Source: Moniliella sp. 'wahieum'
Lineage: Eukaryota > Basidiomycota > Moniliellomycetes > Moniliellales > Moniliellaceae
DNA: 64,000 nt
Direction: 5' to 3'
Assembly (NCBI GenBank): GCA_003971905.1
Contig: RSEE01000157.1
Span: forward strand, 42,895-106,894
The notes under the pieces were generated by a model. The model was given only the letters and a program-made list of their open reading frames with translations. It had not been told where the DNA came from and did not search any database. Shown here piece after piece: positions 35,707 to 46,737 of the stretch; position 1 is the first letter of the stretch; each line of letters begins with the position of its first letter. The position numbers and the translations under genes were made by a program.

Positions 35707-35816
35707 CATTGACAGAGCTTAAAAGGCTGGGACAAAGAAACGACGTGCCTAAACCGACCGGTTCATCCTGCGTGTGCTGCTTGTTAGCGCCACCCCGCTC
35801 AAGGAACCAGGGGATA
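35707..35816 (-). repeat. dispersed repeat copy C (inverted, truncated)
   Basis: Starts CATTGACAGAGCTTAA, the reverse complement of the shared end of copies A and B. It continues through GGCTGGGACAAAGAAACG, CCTAAACCGACC, GTTCATCCTGCG and AACCAGGGG. It stops about halfway along the repeat. Confidence 0.8.
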
Positions 35817-37063
35817 TAGCCATTTGACTGACTGCCCTACTCACTCGTTTCTCATTCATTCTATCAGGGAACTTGCAGCAAAGTGCTCCTTGATTCAGGA
35901 AGATCGCTGATCAGCTTGAAGTTTACGAGACGGTTGAGATCGATGGGTATACACGTTTTGAGTTGGGGAGATCTCTGTATACGCTCTCTGTGGCCTCTGT
36001 CTATATTATGCCAAGAATTAAACGCGAAAGGTCCGATCAAAAAGAGCGTATGTGTGTGTGTGTTGGGCCGCGGGAAAAGAGGCTAATGCTTTTCGGTCTG
36101 CCGCCCCCTTGTGCGCTGTGCTGTTCTCGGTGCGTGTCGGGGGGCTGGGGAGATGCCGTTTGAATATACCCGCTTGAAGAGAGCTGATCAGACCGACCAA
36201 CAGGCCAGAGGTAGGATCCCTTTGGCATGCCCCAACAGGCCTCCCTGCCTGGAGCGTCCCTGGCACGGATGGGACGGGGATGCACACAGGTGCTGTGTTG
36301 TTGGACCAAGCGCACCAGTTCTGGAGACGATGGTGGGGCTGGGCACAAAAAAATGAGGTACGAGACGTATACGAGAACTGTGAGATAGGAAAGTGGATGA
36401 GCCGGTGCAATGGCGGAGCAGCTTCAGTACGCGACAGGGCTCCGCATGCAAGGAGAGCAAGGCACACCGCGGTGGCGGAGGGTTTGTGTGATAATACCGA
36501 AATGTCCGGAGCTGGTGTGTGCGGGTGTGCGTGTGGGGCGAGGCGCGGGGCGTGTGCGGGGTCGGGCGTGGTGGGGCACTCGAACGAGCGCGGCCTGTCC
36601 CCCCGACACGGGCACTGTGTCGCAGCCGCCCAACGGCAGCGCAAGCATTGCGGGCTGCCGTCTTCCGATGCCGTGCGACGCCGCCTGGGCCAACGGATTT
36701 GCCGCGCAGACAGCCGCTGCGGTGCCTGCCCCCCCGGCCCCCGCACACCCGAGGCCGCCGCACTGGCGCCCTTGCTGCCTGCCGGGGTTAAGCACGGCTG
36801 GGGGCGCCGATCGATCGCTGCCAGCGCAACACTGCCCCCCGCTGCCGTCCCCCGCTTTGCCGGCGGGATTAACGAGTGCGTTTAGCGATTGCCTGCTATC
36901 TAAAAACCGGTGCTGCCTTCCGCCTCGCCCCGTGCGACGCGTATGCAGGCACATATATACCAGTGGCGCATTGGTGCTCCTCGGTCGGGCCAGGTGAGTG
37001 CCTGGGTACTCGGTCCGCATCCTTCGCCCCCGCACCATCTCCACCTTCCCCGTCCCGCCCAGC
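35817..37063. promoter_or_regulatory. upstream region of the MFS gene
   Basis: 1.2 kb without a recognised gene. The long frames on both strands between 36000 and 37000 look like shadows in GC-rich DNA. The MFS leader is close to the ATG at 37064. Confidence 0.35.
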
Positions 37064-39196
37064 ATGGGTTCCCCTCCCCTTGTCGTCTCGCGCCGGCCTG
37101 TGCCGGCCACTGCCTCCGCTCCCGAGGACGACCCGGCCAGCAAGAAGAGCGATGGCATCGTCTACGATAACATCTCTTCCTACGAGCCCTCGGTCGCCGA
37201 TCCGCACGCGAACGAAAAGCAGTTGGCCTCCCATCCTCCCCCCACCAGCGCCGAGTATCCGCCCATGACGCCGGAAGAGGAGCGCCGCTTGCTATGGAAG
37301 ATCGATCTGCGCATGCTTTCCTCTCGCTTCTCTATTTCTTCAGCTTCCTCGATCGGTACGTCATGGGCTCCCTTGTTCTCTCACTCTACCCCAGCCCGCC
37401 TCGCCTAGCCATCGCTAATCGCTAATTTTGATTTTGCCATTCCAGGGCCGTCATTGGCAACGCTTCCAACTACGGCATGGCCCGATACATTGGTGCCAAC
37501 CCCTCGCAATTCTCTCTGGCCGTGTCCCTCTTTTACATCACGTATGGAGCTTGCGAGAGTGTAACCAACATTGGTGTCAAGATTTTTCGGCCGTCCCGGT
37601 GGCTTTCTTCCATAACAATTCTCGTTGGGTGTTGCATGCTTTCTCAAGGCACAGTAGTCAACCCGGGGGGCTTGCTGGCGGCACGGGTATGCCTCGGCAT
37701 AGCAGAGTGTATGTTTGTACTGACAGCCTTTCTGTGTTTCGTCTCTTTTTCTTTGATGGGTTTTAACTTTCTCCCCTACCTCTTACTGTACAGCATCCCT
37801 GTTTCCTGGTGTAAATTACACACTTTCTGCATATTATAAGCGCAGCGAATTCGGAATCCGCTCGGCCATCTTTTTCGCTGCGGCCAGTATCGCCGGGGCC
37901 TTTGGGGCTGCCTCGCCGCTGCTTTGCACGACATCCGAGTCGGGTCGGGAAACTACAGCCAGGGATGGCGTTGGATCTTTATCGTCATTGGGATGGGTAC
38001 TGCTGTGGTGGGCGCAATTGGATACTGGCTGGTGCCAGACTTTCCTCAAGAGTGTCGCTGGCTCTCGCCTCGCGAGTTGGCTGCGGTGGAGCGTCGTCTC
38101 TCGGAGGACCAAATCGAGGGTGGTAAGAGCGAAGGACTGACGAAGAAACGCCAAATTATCAAGGCTTTCCTGGATCCTAAGACCTATGTGGCGATTGGGA
38201 TGTACTGTTGCATGAACCCCCCGCTGTACTCGTTTGCTACATTTGCCTCGTCGGTTATCAAGGCAGCCTTCCCGCACCGCGGGCCGACTGAGGCCAACTT
38301 ATTATCCACCCCCATTTTCGCCTTTGCCTGTTTGATTGTGATTTTGACCGGCTTTTTCACTTCCAAGTACCAGCGCCGGGTGATGGTTCAGATCTTCTTC
38401 CTGTGTGTGGGCGTGGTCGGATACATTATTCTCATCTCGTCCGATCCCCGGTGGCACGCTACGTGTTTCTTTTGCCGCTGCACTGGGTTCGTTCCCGTTG
38501 GTCCCCAACACAATCACCCTCTGTTCCCAGATCCCCATTAGCCTTACGAGGGGGGTCACCATCGGCCTCTTCACGGCTTGCGGCAACATTCTCGGGGCTG
38601 GGGCGACGGCGGCGTACAAGCTGCCAGGCAAGGACGGCATGTACCGTACCGGTCATGGGGCTTGCTTGGCGTTCTACCTGACGGGCATTCCAATGACTCT
38701 GCTCTACTTCTACCTCTGCAAGAGGACCAACCGATTGCACCAGTCTGGCGCTGAGACCGAGACGATCTTGTCCGAGGTCGATTATCCTGACTACCAGGAC
38801 AGGCTCCGTATTGCCGAGGAGGCCCACCAAAAGCGCATGGAGGATATTGCCTCGGACTCTTCTTTGAACCGAGTTACGCGTTTCTTCAAGCTAGCTCGGG
38901 CCAGGTGTCATTCGCTGCCGGGAGGCGTGTATGCCAGTGTGGAGCATCGCGCCTGCTCAAGGGCGCCGATTGGTCGGGACACATTTTCCAGACGTGAAGA
39001 GCGTCATGACGAGCCTGGAGTTTTTTCTTCTCGCCACTCTTCCATATCGTCTCTCCTTCCTATACGTTTTTGTACTTTCATGACCGCCTCCACCCATTCC
39101 CCATCTACCCATGTGCATAAGTCTGTTACTGCCCACCCCCCCTCTCTTCCCCCAGGTGATCGCCCACGGCCATGCAACCAGTTTGCCCGGCCTTGA
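37064..39196 (+). CDS. MFS permease, anion:cation symporter (allantoate/vitamin-type) family (frameshifted)
   Basis: This 12-helix family (Dal5, Tna1, Vht1, Fen2 relatives) imports organic anions such as allantoate, nicotinate, biotin or pantothenate; the substrate cannot be assigned. ATG 37064 starts a 75-residue cytosolic region with the family motif EERRLLWKIDLRML. Next are LLYFFSFLDRAVIGNASNYG across a 90 bp intron (37356-37445), SLFYITYGACE and AARVCLGIAE. An 85 bp intron (37709-37793) follows, then LFPGVNYTLSAYYKRSEFG, RSAIFFAAASIAGAFG, GWRWIFIVIGMGTAVVG, DPKTYVAIGMYCCM, GLFTACGNILGA and YLCKRTN. Frame breaks occur near 37330, 37912, 38448 and 38470. The tail after EDIASDSSLNRVTRFFKL is unconvincing, so the true stop may come before 39196. 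Confidence 0.88.
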
Positions 39197-39462
39197 ATAG
39201 TCCCGATCGCTCACGAATGCCACGGATTGGTTGACCGGCTGGTTCGCGCATCTGCCACATATCTTATCTTACCAAACAAGTGCGAGTATACAGAAGAAGG
39301 CAACCTCTCGAAATGCTATAGATGAAAGAAGAGGTAGGCGGGGGAGGGGGGTTAGCATGGTACTTTGTATCGCACACGCCTGTAAGTATTAAGCAAAAGC
39401 AAGCATGGGGCGGAGCAGACGCGAGATGAAAGGAGAGCCGGGAGAGGTTTGAAGCCTGCTTG
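39197..39462. other. short spacer
   Basis: Holds the 3' flank of the MFS gene and possibly the degraded tail of the ATP-synthase-like fragment. Nothing else seen. Confidence 0.3.
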
Positions 39463-39626
39463 GCCATCTCCGTATGACGTCCTCGATGGAGCCCACCATG
39501 TAGAAGAAACCCTCGGGGTTGTCGTCGAGGATCTGCTTGCAAGCCTTGATGGTGTCCTGCAGGGTTTACCCGAGCTCGGCAACGTTGCGCACCAGGACGC
39601 TGGTGGCGTCCAACTGGGCCAACGTG
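39463..39626 (-). pseudogene. fragment resembling the C-terminus of ATP synthase subunit beta
   Basis: The reverse strand reads LDATSVLVRNVAELG, a stop, then TLQDTIKACKQILDDNP, EGFFYMVGSIEDVI and, after a frame change, EMAKQA. The order of a DTI helix, a PE dipeptide and FYMVGxIEDV is that of the last helices of mitochondrial F1 beta. Only about 55 codons exist. The fragment carries a TAA in frame and its upstream end abuts dispersed repeat copy B. It is either a gene relic or a small retroposed piece. The family assignment is moderate because only the C-terminal motif can be compared. Confidence 0.45.
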
Positions 39627-39844
39627 GATGGTTCACCGCTCGGATGTTTGCCACGTTCATCCGTATCCACACGCGCCTCCTCAGGCATAGGAACGGATGG
39701 CGGGCATCAGAGGGTGCTGAACTCCTGGTGATTCCCCTGGTTGCTTAAGCGGTGGGTTGGTGCTATCAAGCAGCGCATTACACAAGATGAACGGGTCGGT
39801 TTAGGCGCAGCGTTTCTTTGTCCCAGCCTTAAGCTCTGTCAATG
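39627..39844 (+). repeat. dispersed repeat copy B
   Basis: About 218 bp, sharing the start GATGGTTCACCGCTCGGATGT and end CCTTAAGCTCTGTCAATG with copy A. Several small indels separate the copies. Its left edge is the break point of the ATP-synthase-like fragment. Confidence 0.85.
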
Positions 39845-40125
39845 ATGTGGTTGCAGAATAAAAGGTCTGGTAGCGCATAACGGCCGGCCCCAGGCAGGCG
39901 GGGTGCGGCCTGTAGGAGCTGTATTAGATCAGCAGCAAATACTGGCAGGTGTGCTCCTCTTGCAATTTCAAAAGCGCCCTGCATCCGCTCCGCTCCACAG
40001 CCCGCCGCCCGCCAAGGCCGGCGACGTCCACCACCCGTCTCTCGGCGCCTGCGTCGCTCGCATCCAGCGTCTCGCGCTTCCTGTGCCCAGCGTCCTGCGC
40101 GTCGTCCTGGATTCGAATCATTCGC

Positions 40126-41428
40126 ATGCCGCGCCCCGACTCCCACCCTGCCCGCCCGCCATGTGGCGGACGCAATCGGACCAGCGCCTTTGTCCAGCAC
40201 CTCCAGCACGCCCGCCGCGGCTCGCCGTCGCCTACACCTGCGTCGCCACGCCCCACCTTGTACACACTCTACGCCCACACCCCACGCCAACAGGCCTTGC
40301 TTGCCCAGCGCGCCAAGGCCGACGCCCAATGGTCTGCCGAGGCCACGCGAGTGCGCGAAGCGATCATCTCCCTTACTGAACTGCTGATCGCCGTGCGGAG
40401 ACCCTACCTGGCCCCGCCGGCGCCAAGCTCTGCCCGCCGCCCGGTACCTACCACGGATGATGGCTTAGCAGATGCCCGTGCCCGCTGGGTGTGGCAGATC
40501 GCTTGTCTGACGCAGACCGCGACCAGGTCGATACGCATGTCCGTCTCACTATCAAAAAGACCATGGACCGCATCCAAGAGCTCGAGACGGCCGAACGCTT
40601 ACGCCAGCGCTCCTGGATCTCCTCTGGCGATCATGGCTTGCTCTCCTTCTTTTCCAAGACCACCTCGTCGCAATCTTCCAGCAACTCGGGACCGTTCTCA
40701 GACGCCTATTCGCACCAACTCTCCGAACTCCGGTTTGCCATATGTGCTTCCCTCTCGGAAGCACTTGCTGCAACAGGAAACCGGCAGCGAAACTTGCAAG
40801 AACAGCGCCTTGTCACGCAACAGAAACGCTTGGCTCTCTCCAATGCGGCTGCTACCTCCTCCTCCCTATCTTCCCACACTACCTCTTCTACCGCCCCAGC
40901 TGCCCCCATTAAGGGTACGACCAGGACACTCAAAACCGCTGTTGCAACTTCTTCTCGTCCCCCCGACGAGGGGCAGGAAGAAGGGGATCTTCTGGTAGTG
41001 GCGCACTGGCGGATACGGTGTCCTCGGAACAGGCATTGTTGTTTGACAGCGAGAATGCAGCGTTGCTCAATTCCCTTCAATCCGACTTGGCGGCCGTCGA
41101 GGCGCAGAGCAGAAGCTTCGCAGTATCTCGGAACTCCAAACCCAACTGATTCAACATCTGGGGCAACAGAACGAGATGACGAATATGCTCCTGGACGACT
41201 CCCAGGCCCATACGCTCGAGGTCACCAGGGGCAACACCCAGCTCTCGCAAGCGCAAAAGTCCAGTCGACAGGCAACCAAACTGCTCTGTGCATTCCTGAT
41301 TGGATCAGGATGTTCGCTCCTCTTCCTGCATTGTGCGTACCCTTGCTTGCCCTACACCTACACCTACACCTGCGTCCAGTCCAGCTCGCTAACCCGGTTG
41401 TTTCTGCTTATCCCTAGGGGTGGGGTAG
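40126..41428 (+). CDS. UFE1: ER t-SNARE, syntaxin-18/Ufe1 family (frameshifted)
   Basis: Ufe1 is the ER Qa-SNARE for retrograde Golgi-to-ER fusion. Near the N-terminus is NRTSAF, then LYTLYAHTPRQQALLAQR and AIISLTELLIAVRRPYL. LSDADRDQVDTHVRLTIKK follows, the typical Habc-like region of syntaxin 18. The SNARE helix runs from DSENAALLNSLQSDLAAVEA through SISELQTQLIQHLGQQNE (the second Q is the expected zero layer) to TRGNTQLSQAQKSSRQATK. One membrane helix, LLCAFLIGSGCSLLFLHW, follows. An 85 bp intron (41333-41417, GTGCGT..CTAAC..TAG) splits the Trp codon, so the protein ends HWVG with a stop at 41428, close to the usual end of the family. Single-base breaks lie near 40495, 40985 and 41108. The N-terminal start is uncertain. 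Confidence 0.9.
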
Positions 41429-41626
41429 TTGAGAAAAGGGTGAGGTGGATAGCGCGAATGGCACCCACCGATGAGCTTACTTCTTATGGTTAGCATATGG
41501 GGTCGGTTGATGCATAGGTACGCAGTTGGTATTGCCAGTTGACGACGCAGGTGTGGGTATCTTAAGGGTGCAAACTGAGAGTAAGAGGCAGCTGCTCTTG
41601 CTTCCTACCCAACGCCTACCGTATAC
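41429..41626. other. spacer before tRNA gene
   Basis: Holds the 3' flank of UFE1. No feature recognised. Confidence 0.4.
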
Positions 41627-41698
41627 GCCTCTTTGGCTCAATGGTAAGGCGTCGCACTCGTAATGCGAAGATTAGTCGTTCGATTCGGCTAGGAGGCA
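41627..41698 (+). tRNA. tRNA-Thr, anticodon CGU
   Basis: A 72 nt cloverleaf without intron. The acceptor arm GCCTCTT pairs with AGGAGGC (one G-T pair) and is followed by A73. The anticodon arm TCGCA/TGCGA is perfect, with loop CTCGTAA, giving anticodon CGT for ACG codons. The T arm AGTCG/CGGCT closes a TTCGATT loop and supplies box B. Box A is within TGGCTCAATGG. The D stem is weak, with only three pairs. Its promoter is internal (boxes A and B for RNA polymerase III). Confidence 0.93.
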
Positions 41699-41706
41699 TT
41701 TTTTTC
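41697..41706 (+). terminator. RNA polymerase III terminator
   Basis: A run of seven T directly after the tRNA (from 41699), with a second T run a few bases on. Confidence 0.75.
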
Positions 41707-44496
41707 TTAGCTTTTTCTTTCAAATCGCAACATGAACACAGTAATAGACTCCTGAATGGATCATCGATCGATCATGTTGATCATGGCAGCTCGTGTTGCT
41801 GCGGTAGGCTGGTAAGCATAGTTCTTTGGGGTACACTGTCAAATATAAGGTGTCCAACCTGACTTCCCCGGACCCTTCCCACCATCCGCCATATCTTATC
41901 GTGTGGGGTGCCAAAAGCGCTGCGGCCGCCGGGCACTTGCACATCCTCGCATCTTCGTGAAAAAGACTGCTGAGTTGTAATGCGTCAGCACGTCAGCCTC
42001 AGTCAGGGGACGTGGCACGTGGAGACGCCTGAGCGCCTGAGCGCCTGAGCCTGAGAGCCGGAGGCCTGTATGAGCTCAGGTTGTGTTGCATGTTATGCAT
42101 GTTATGCATGTTACGCGCGCGACGTAACCAGGCCAGAGCCGAAGAGGGACTCAGCAACACACTCAGTGCAATCGCGGCTCCGCGATTCAATATGAAGGTG
42201 GCGCTGAAGAGATGTGGCAGCCGGTGGGCGCCATATACACGCGTACCATGTAACCTGTAACATGTAACAAGCCTCCTTCGCGCGCGCGCGTCTCCTGAAT
42301 CCGACTGATCCAGGCCTGACTAATTTAGTTGTCGGTATTTCAGTGCGTCAAGCCAAGGACTTCAAAGGACTAGTGAGCGCTGAGCCGCTGAGCCGCTAAG
42401 CCGCTGAGCGCCGTTAAGCTTTTAAGGCCGAAGGAGACCATTATGGTTCAACCGTTCAACGTGTTCAACGCGGGCCAACGGTTCAAAACAGTAGAGTCTG
42501 TCACGGGCGGCGGCGGACACGAGATGGTCCGACCCAAGCTAAGGCCCGCCTGCTCCGCACATGCCCAGTAGAGCGTGCTCCGCAGGCCAACCAAGTGTGA
42601 TGATGGTTGGCTAAATTAAGTATCGTGGCCGAAGGGCCATGCTCAGCGCGACAACAGTCGCCTCCCGCCCAAGTCCACGTCGGCCGGCCTAAATAAGGCC
42701 ACCGAGCTTCCAATGCCGTGGCGGCGTCTGCCGCCTCGTTCCCGTTTCCTTTTCCTTTCTCGGTCGCGCCTGCGGCGACCAACCCCGCTTTTGACATGTC
42801 TTCCTTTCTACACCCCCTCTTGTATCCGTTTCCCTTTTGATCCTGCCTGTACCCCTGGTTGATGGGGATCTTTTCCCACCTTCCATTCTCGTCATTCTCG
42901 TCCTTCTCGTCCTTTCTCGTCTCAACCCCTCGTCTACCCCTCCCGCCTATCCTGTCCGACTCCTGCCCGTTTCCAGCCAATTTATCCAGTACAGGCAGCT
43001 TCTCTTGTTAGCGTCCGACTTCTCCTCCGACCTCGTCCTCCAGCCCTTCGTCAGTCCAATCGCGCGAGCCCTCCTCTGGTCGCGGCGATTCCCAGTCTCT
43101 GTTGAGGCAGTGTTTGTCCGCCTCTGCCTCCTCCCGTCCCTAAGTCCCGGAGGCTTCAGACACGTTACTACGGCCCAAGCCGGTGCAGACGCAGCCTTGC
43201 CACACGTGCAGCCGCCCCACCAAAGGCCTCTCCTCGTCCCTAGCTCCGCTCGGACGCACCAACCAGCCTAAGCCCGAAACTACCGTGAGTCGACCTACCG
43301 TCGCCTAAGGGATTGTACCCCAAAACCCCCAGGGCGGGCCCCCTGGCGGCGCCCGCCCGTGACAGAGTCCTTCGATCATAATGATCGTCTGAGTGGGCAA
43401 TCGGCAATCCTGGACTCTCCCGCGGCAAGCTTCAAGCTTCAAGTCCAGAAGCAAGCAGGTCCAGACCGAAGGCAGTAGGCCCTGCCAGACCCTGCCAGCC
43501 CCGGCCAGCTGACCACAACCTCGGCTCCTTATTATTGGACCGGCGCTGTGACCGGGACCCCACGTGCTGTATCCAGGGCCTGTTTGACGAACTCATCAAC
43601 GCCAACCATCTCAAAACGTCAATGTCAACGTGTCAACGTTAAACGAGACTGTTCTGTCAATGTCACACACACACCATTTATGTCAACGTCTCTCCTCAGA
43701 AGGGCCTCAGGCTGAGGCCTCAACGCGCCTCAACCGGACCCAACTGCAGTCATATCCTTTGTTTTCTTTTCAAGCTTCAAGCTCCAAGGACGAACTTCGC
43801 CCTTCATGATGATCATGAGTGTTGGGGTCAACTGCGGAGCTTGAACTTCAAAAGGCGCTCAAACTTCAAGCTTCAAGCTTCAAGCTTCAAGCTTCAAGTT
43901 CAAGGGCCTCAGACTATCAAGGTCTCACTTATACTATTGTCCCCTTTTCTGACTGCGGCAATAGCGGCTGTGGCCAGCTGTGGCGAGGGAGACCCCAGAC
44001 GCAAGGTAGGGTACAGAAGGGTACATAAGGGTACAGAAGAGCGATGCATGGTGTATCATGATGCATGATGTATAATGCATAATGTATGATCTGCCTGATC
44101 ACGGAGAGGGCGCACCCTGCACCAGTAGGCACTTGATCTCCAAAAGCGTGGATGAGCTGATTTGTTGCCTCTGCCCAAAGCCCTAGGGCCTAGGCGCCGC
44201 CAAAGGCACCAAGCCCACCACTGACCACGACCCGTTTCCCCCTCTCGCCAAGCCAGTCCAAACGCCGCCTTGTGCTTCTCTTGCATCTCTCACGGCGATG
44301 ACGGATGGCGTCGATGAGGCGCATGAGTGCGGTACACTCATCTTCGCCTCGGGATGATCCAGCAGCTGCCCTCGCTCTATCGCGCGTCTGAATTCGCCTC
44401 CTGTAGTTTTAATTACCGGGGGGCACAGCGATTGATCTGTGGCCGTCCCAATGGACTTCCCCCCATAACCACACCCAAACGAATCCGCCCCCTTTC
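41707..44496. other. repeat-rich intergenic region
   Basis: About 2.8 kb without a certain gene. It holds GTTATGCATGTTATGCATG steps near 42088, a CGCGCGCG run near 42280, GAGCCGCTGAGCCGCT steps near 42380, and heptamer blocks at 43430-43443 and 43862-43899. A pyrimidine-rich plus-strand stretch from 42730 to 43260 has an open frame (42837-43271) with hydrophobic composition but no recognisable family. Confidence 0.45.
43862..43899. repeat. CTTCAAG heptamer array
   Basis: Five tandem units of the heptamer also found at 16 kb, 18 kb and 29 kb, here in the CTTCAAG orientation. Confidence 0.9.
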
Positions 44497-45679
44497 GTGC
44501 ATATGCTGCCTTCATCGCCCCCTCCGCCTCTACATCGTCCCACCACACTCTTGTCTTCCCGAACAAGCTCCAGTCGCCTCCTCTCCTCGACTCGTCCAAT
44601 CTCGCCGTTGCTCTTGGATTATCTGGATGCGAGCGGGGTGCAACGCGCCATGTCCCGCCGCTCCAACCGGTCCGCCACTGTCACAACCTCGCCCTGGATT
44701 TCTCAACCCCAAGTCCGCTTCCCAGAGGCAGAGGATGCGCCGCACAGCCCGGCTGTGACCAAGGAGCCGAGGCGAGCTCGGGCCATGACAACTCTCCAAT
44801 GCTCTCGATAGGGCCATCTGCAATGCTGTTGGGCAGAGCAGCGAAAGGAATGGGAAGGAGGATGCGTTCGCGCCCCAGAGTGTGCCTCTGGAGGCTACCT
44901 CTTCCCCCCTTGGTCCATCTCACAGTACTGGGTACCATTGGGTTGGTCTGTTACGTCGCTTGCGCTTGGGATCCCATGGTGAGCGCTCCCACGCCTTGCA
45001 TTCCCAACCGATCCATCACCCGGACTCCCTTGGTCGTCCTTCTTCCGAAGATGGTGCCGACCCCGTGGATCCGCACACCTCTTCTTTCCTTGCCCGCCTT
45101 CGACCTTCCCATGGGAACCGTGCCGATGCAGGAAAAAAGTTTCCTTTGAGAGGGGCCAGCAGGCTCGGCTCGCGGTCTCCCGCCGAGGAGATTGGACCGC
45201 GTAGAAGCTCCTCTGCTGGAGCAAGGGGCGCTAGTACTTCAACGGAACCACCATTTGGAACGAATACCGTCCCAATGTCATCTTCGACTGGGACTCGTAC
45301 ATGGGTGCGCCCCGAGGGGAACGAGTGGCTGTACGTCCACCAAGGTCTGTTGCACGAGCAGTGTCTCTCTTCACTCTCCTTTCCCTTGGTGGCCGAGCGC
45401 GTAGATAGCGCTTTGGACCTAATGGGGGTGGAGACCCAAATGACCCCGGCCCATCCGTATGTGTGGCTAGCCCGCTGGCATGCCGCACCTACCCCCAAGG
45501 GGTCGACTTGTGACTGGAAGGGAACTGTGGTCTTTTCCATTGAGCTCACTCGGGTCGCCAAGGTGCCTGGCTTGGCCAGCGTCGATCTCAAGCGAATTGC
45601 GGGTGCAGAGGAGGTGTACGACCGGGTTTACCATACTTTTTTTCGGCTGTGCGACTTGACTACAGACCCTTCCGTTTGA
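44497..45679 (+). CDS. unknown protein with possible KA1-like C-terminus (frameshifted, start unknown)
   Basis: I do not recognise the family with certainty. The longest frame (44882-45679) begins with a Ser/Pro/His-rich disordered part. It ends in an ordered region: LVAERVDSALDLMGVETQ, YVWLARW, then VVFSIELTRVAKVPGLASVD and LKRIAGAEEVYDRVYHTFF. This helix-strand-strand-helix pattern and the phrase L-KRI-G resemble the kinase-associated KA1 domain of Kin1/MARK or Nim1-type kinases. No kinase domain is present upstream in the window. Upstream frames with compatible composition (44497-44811, 44799-45149) suggest one gene broken by single-base losses near 44810 and 44885. It could be a kinase remnant, a stand-alone membrane-binding protein or a different fold. 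Confidence 0.45.
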
Positions 45680-46737
45680 CATGGGATTGTTACTGGGGAG
45701 GCTGGACTGTCATGGACGGCTATATCTCCTAGTCATCCACCAAGTCCAGCAATGAACTGGGATTCAATCAAAGTTGACTCTCTACCCTTTTCTCATTGAA
45801 GAGCCCAGATGAAGTGTTTTACGATCAAATTCAAGCTTGATGGACCTTGTTCCTTGGACGCCACGAGTATCTTTCAGTGGCGCTGCAGCGCGCCTTGTGT
45901 TTTTTGGAACGAAGTTCTAGTGTATTGTGAAATGTGGGTTATCTCCCCTGTACCTCTCTTTCGACATCATTCATGACCGATTTATACGCAGTTAGCAGGA
46001 GTGCCTGATGCTTACCCCGACGTTGCGCAACAGCCGGCGTGCGCGTGCGATGAGCGAGTCCCGCACCAATCTAGACCGCGTGAGATTTTGCCAGTAGGTC
46101 TGTGACTTTGTGGGGACCACACTCATTCTACAGCGGGTGTGCGTTACGAGACAGTGCACCGTCTCCTCTCCCCTTCTGCCTGATGGCTTTCTCGCCACTG
46201 TCTTTTGGTTAAGACTGAGCAGTTAAGGAGGGAGATGATCACGAGACTACTGCCAGTTCTCCTTTTGCTCCTCATCCTTCCCACATCGCATACCCCATTT
46301 CGACAAAACTTATAATGCTTCTGCATTGCTGGTCTGTTCGATGCTCAATCCCCCTTAGAAGCATCAGCTCGGGTTTAGCTTTCTTCCTCAGTCCTTTCCA
46401 TTCAACGCGTTGAGTCCAACTCCTCTCTACCTGATGGGGCCGCGATCGCGCTTACAAAGGCGGATGCGGAGGCGACGTCCTACATGTCACACGCCGCACA
46501 CTGTGGTCTGGTGACGACTAAGCTTCACTCGTACCAGAACCACTGCTTGCGCTAGGAGAGGCAAAGCTCACCCAAGAGGGGGGCAAAATGCTGAGGCATA
46601 AATGGAGCACGGGGGACATGGGCGGACAAGAAGTGTAGAGTACAGAGCCCAATCAGTGCCAGCCTTTGCTCCCATACCGACGTGGAGAGTGGGTGAGCGG
46701 GGCATGAGGTGGGGAGGAGGAGGGGGGTGCATGGCTC
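45680..46737. other. spacer, no gene seen
   Basis: Holds the 3' flanks of the preceding plus-strand gene and of NOT1. A reverse stretch near 46000-46100 (SRLVRDSLIARARRLLRNVG followed by GTAAGC) has the look of an exon end, but no companion exon could be found. Confidence 0.35.

Noticed and set aside
36018-36997. Overlapping frames of 190-240 codons on both strands upstream of the MFS gene
   Set aside because: They overlap one another in several phases, have low-complexity Arg/Pro/Ala content and match no family; probably chance openness of GC-rich DNA.
46000-46330. Possible small reverse-strand gene (SRLVRDSLIARARRLLRNVG followed by a GTAAGC donor)
   Set aside because: No second exon, start context or family match could be found, so it is not supported as a gene.
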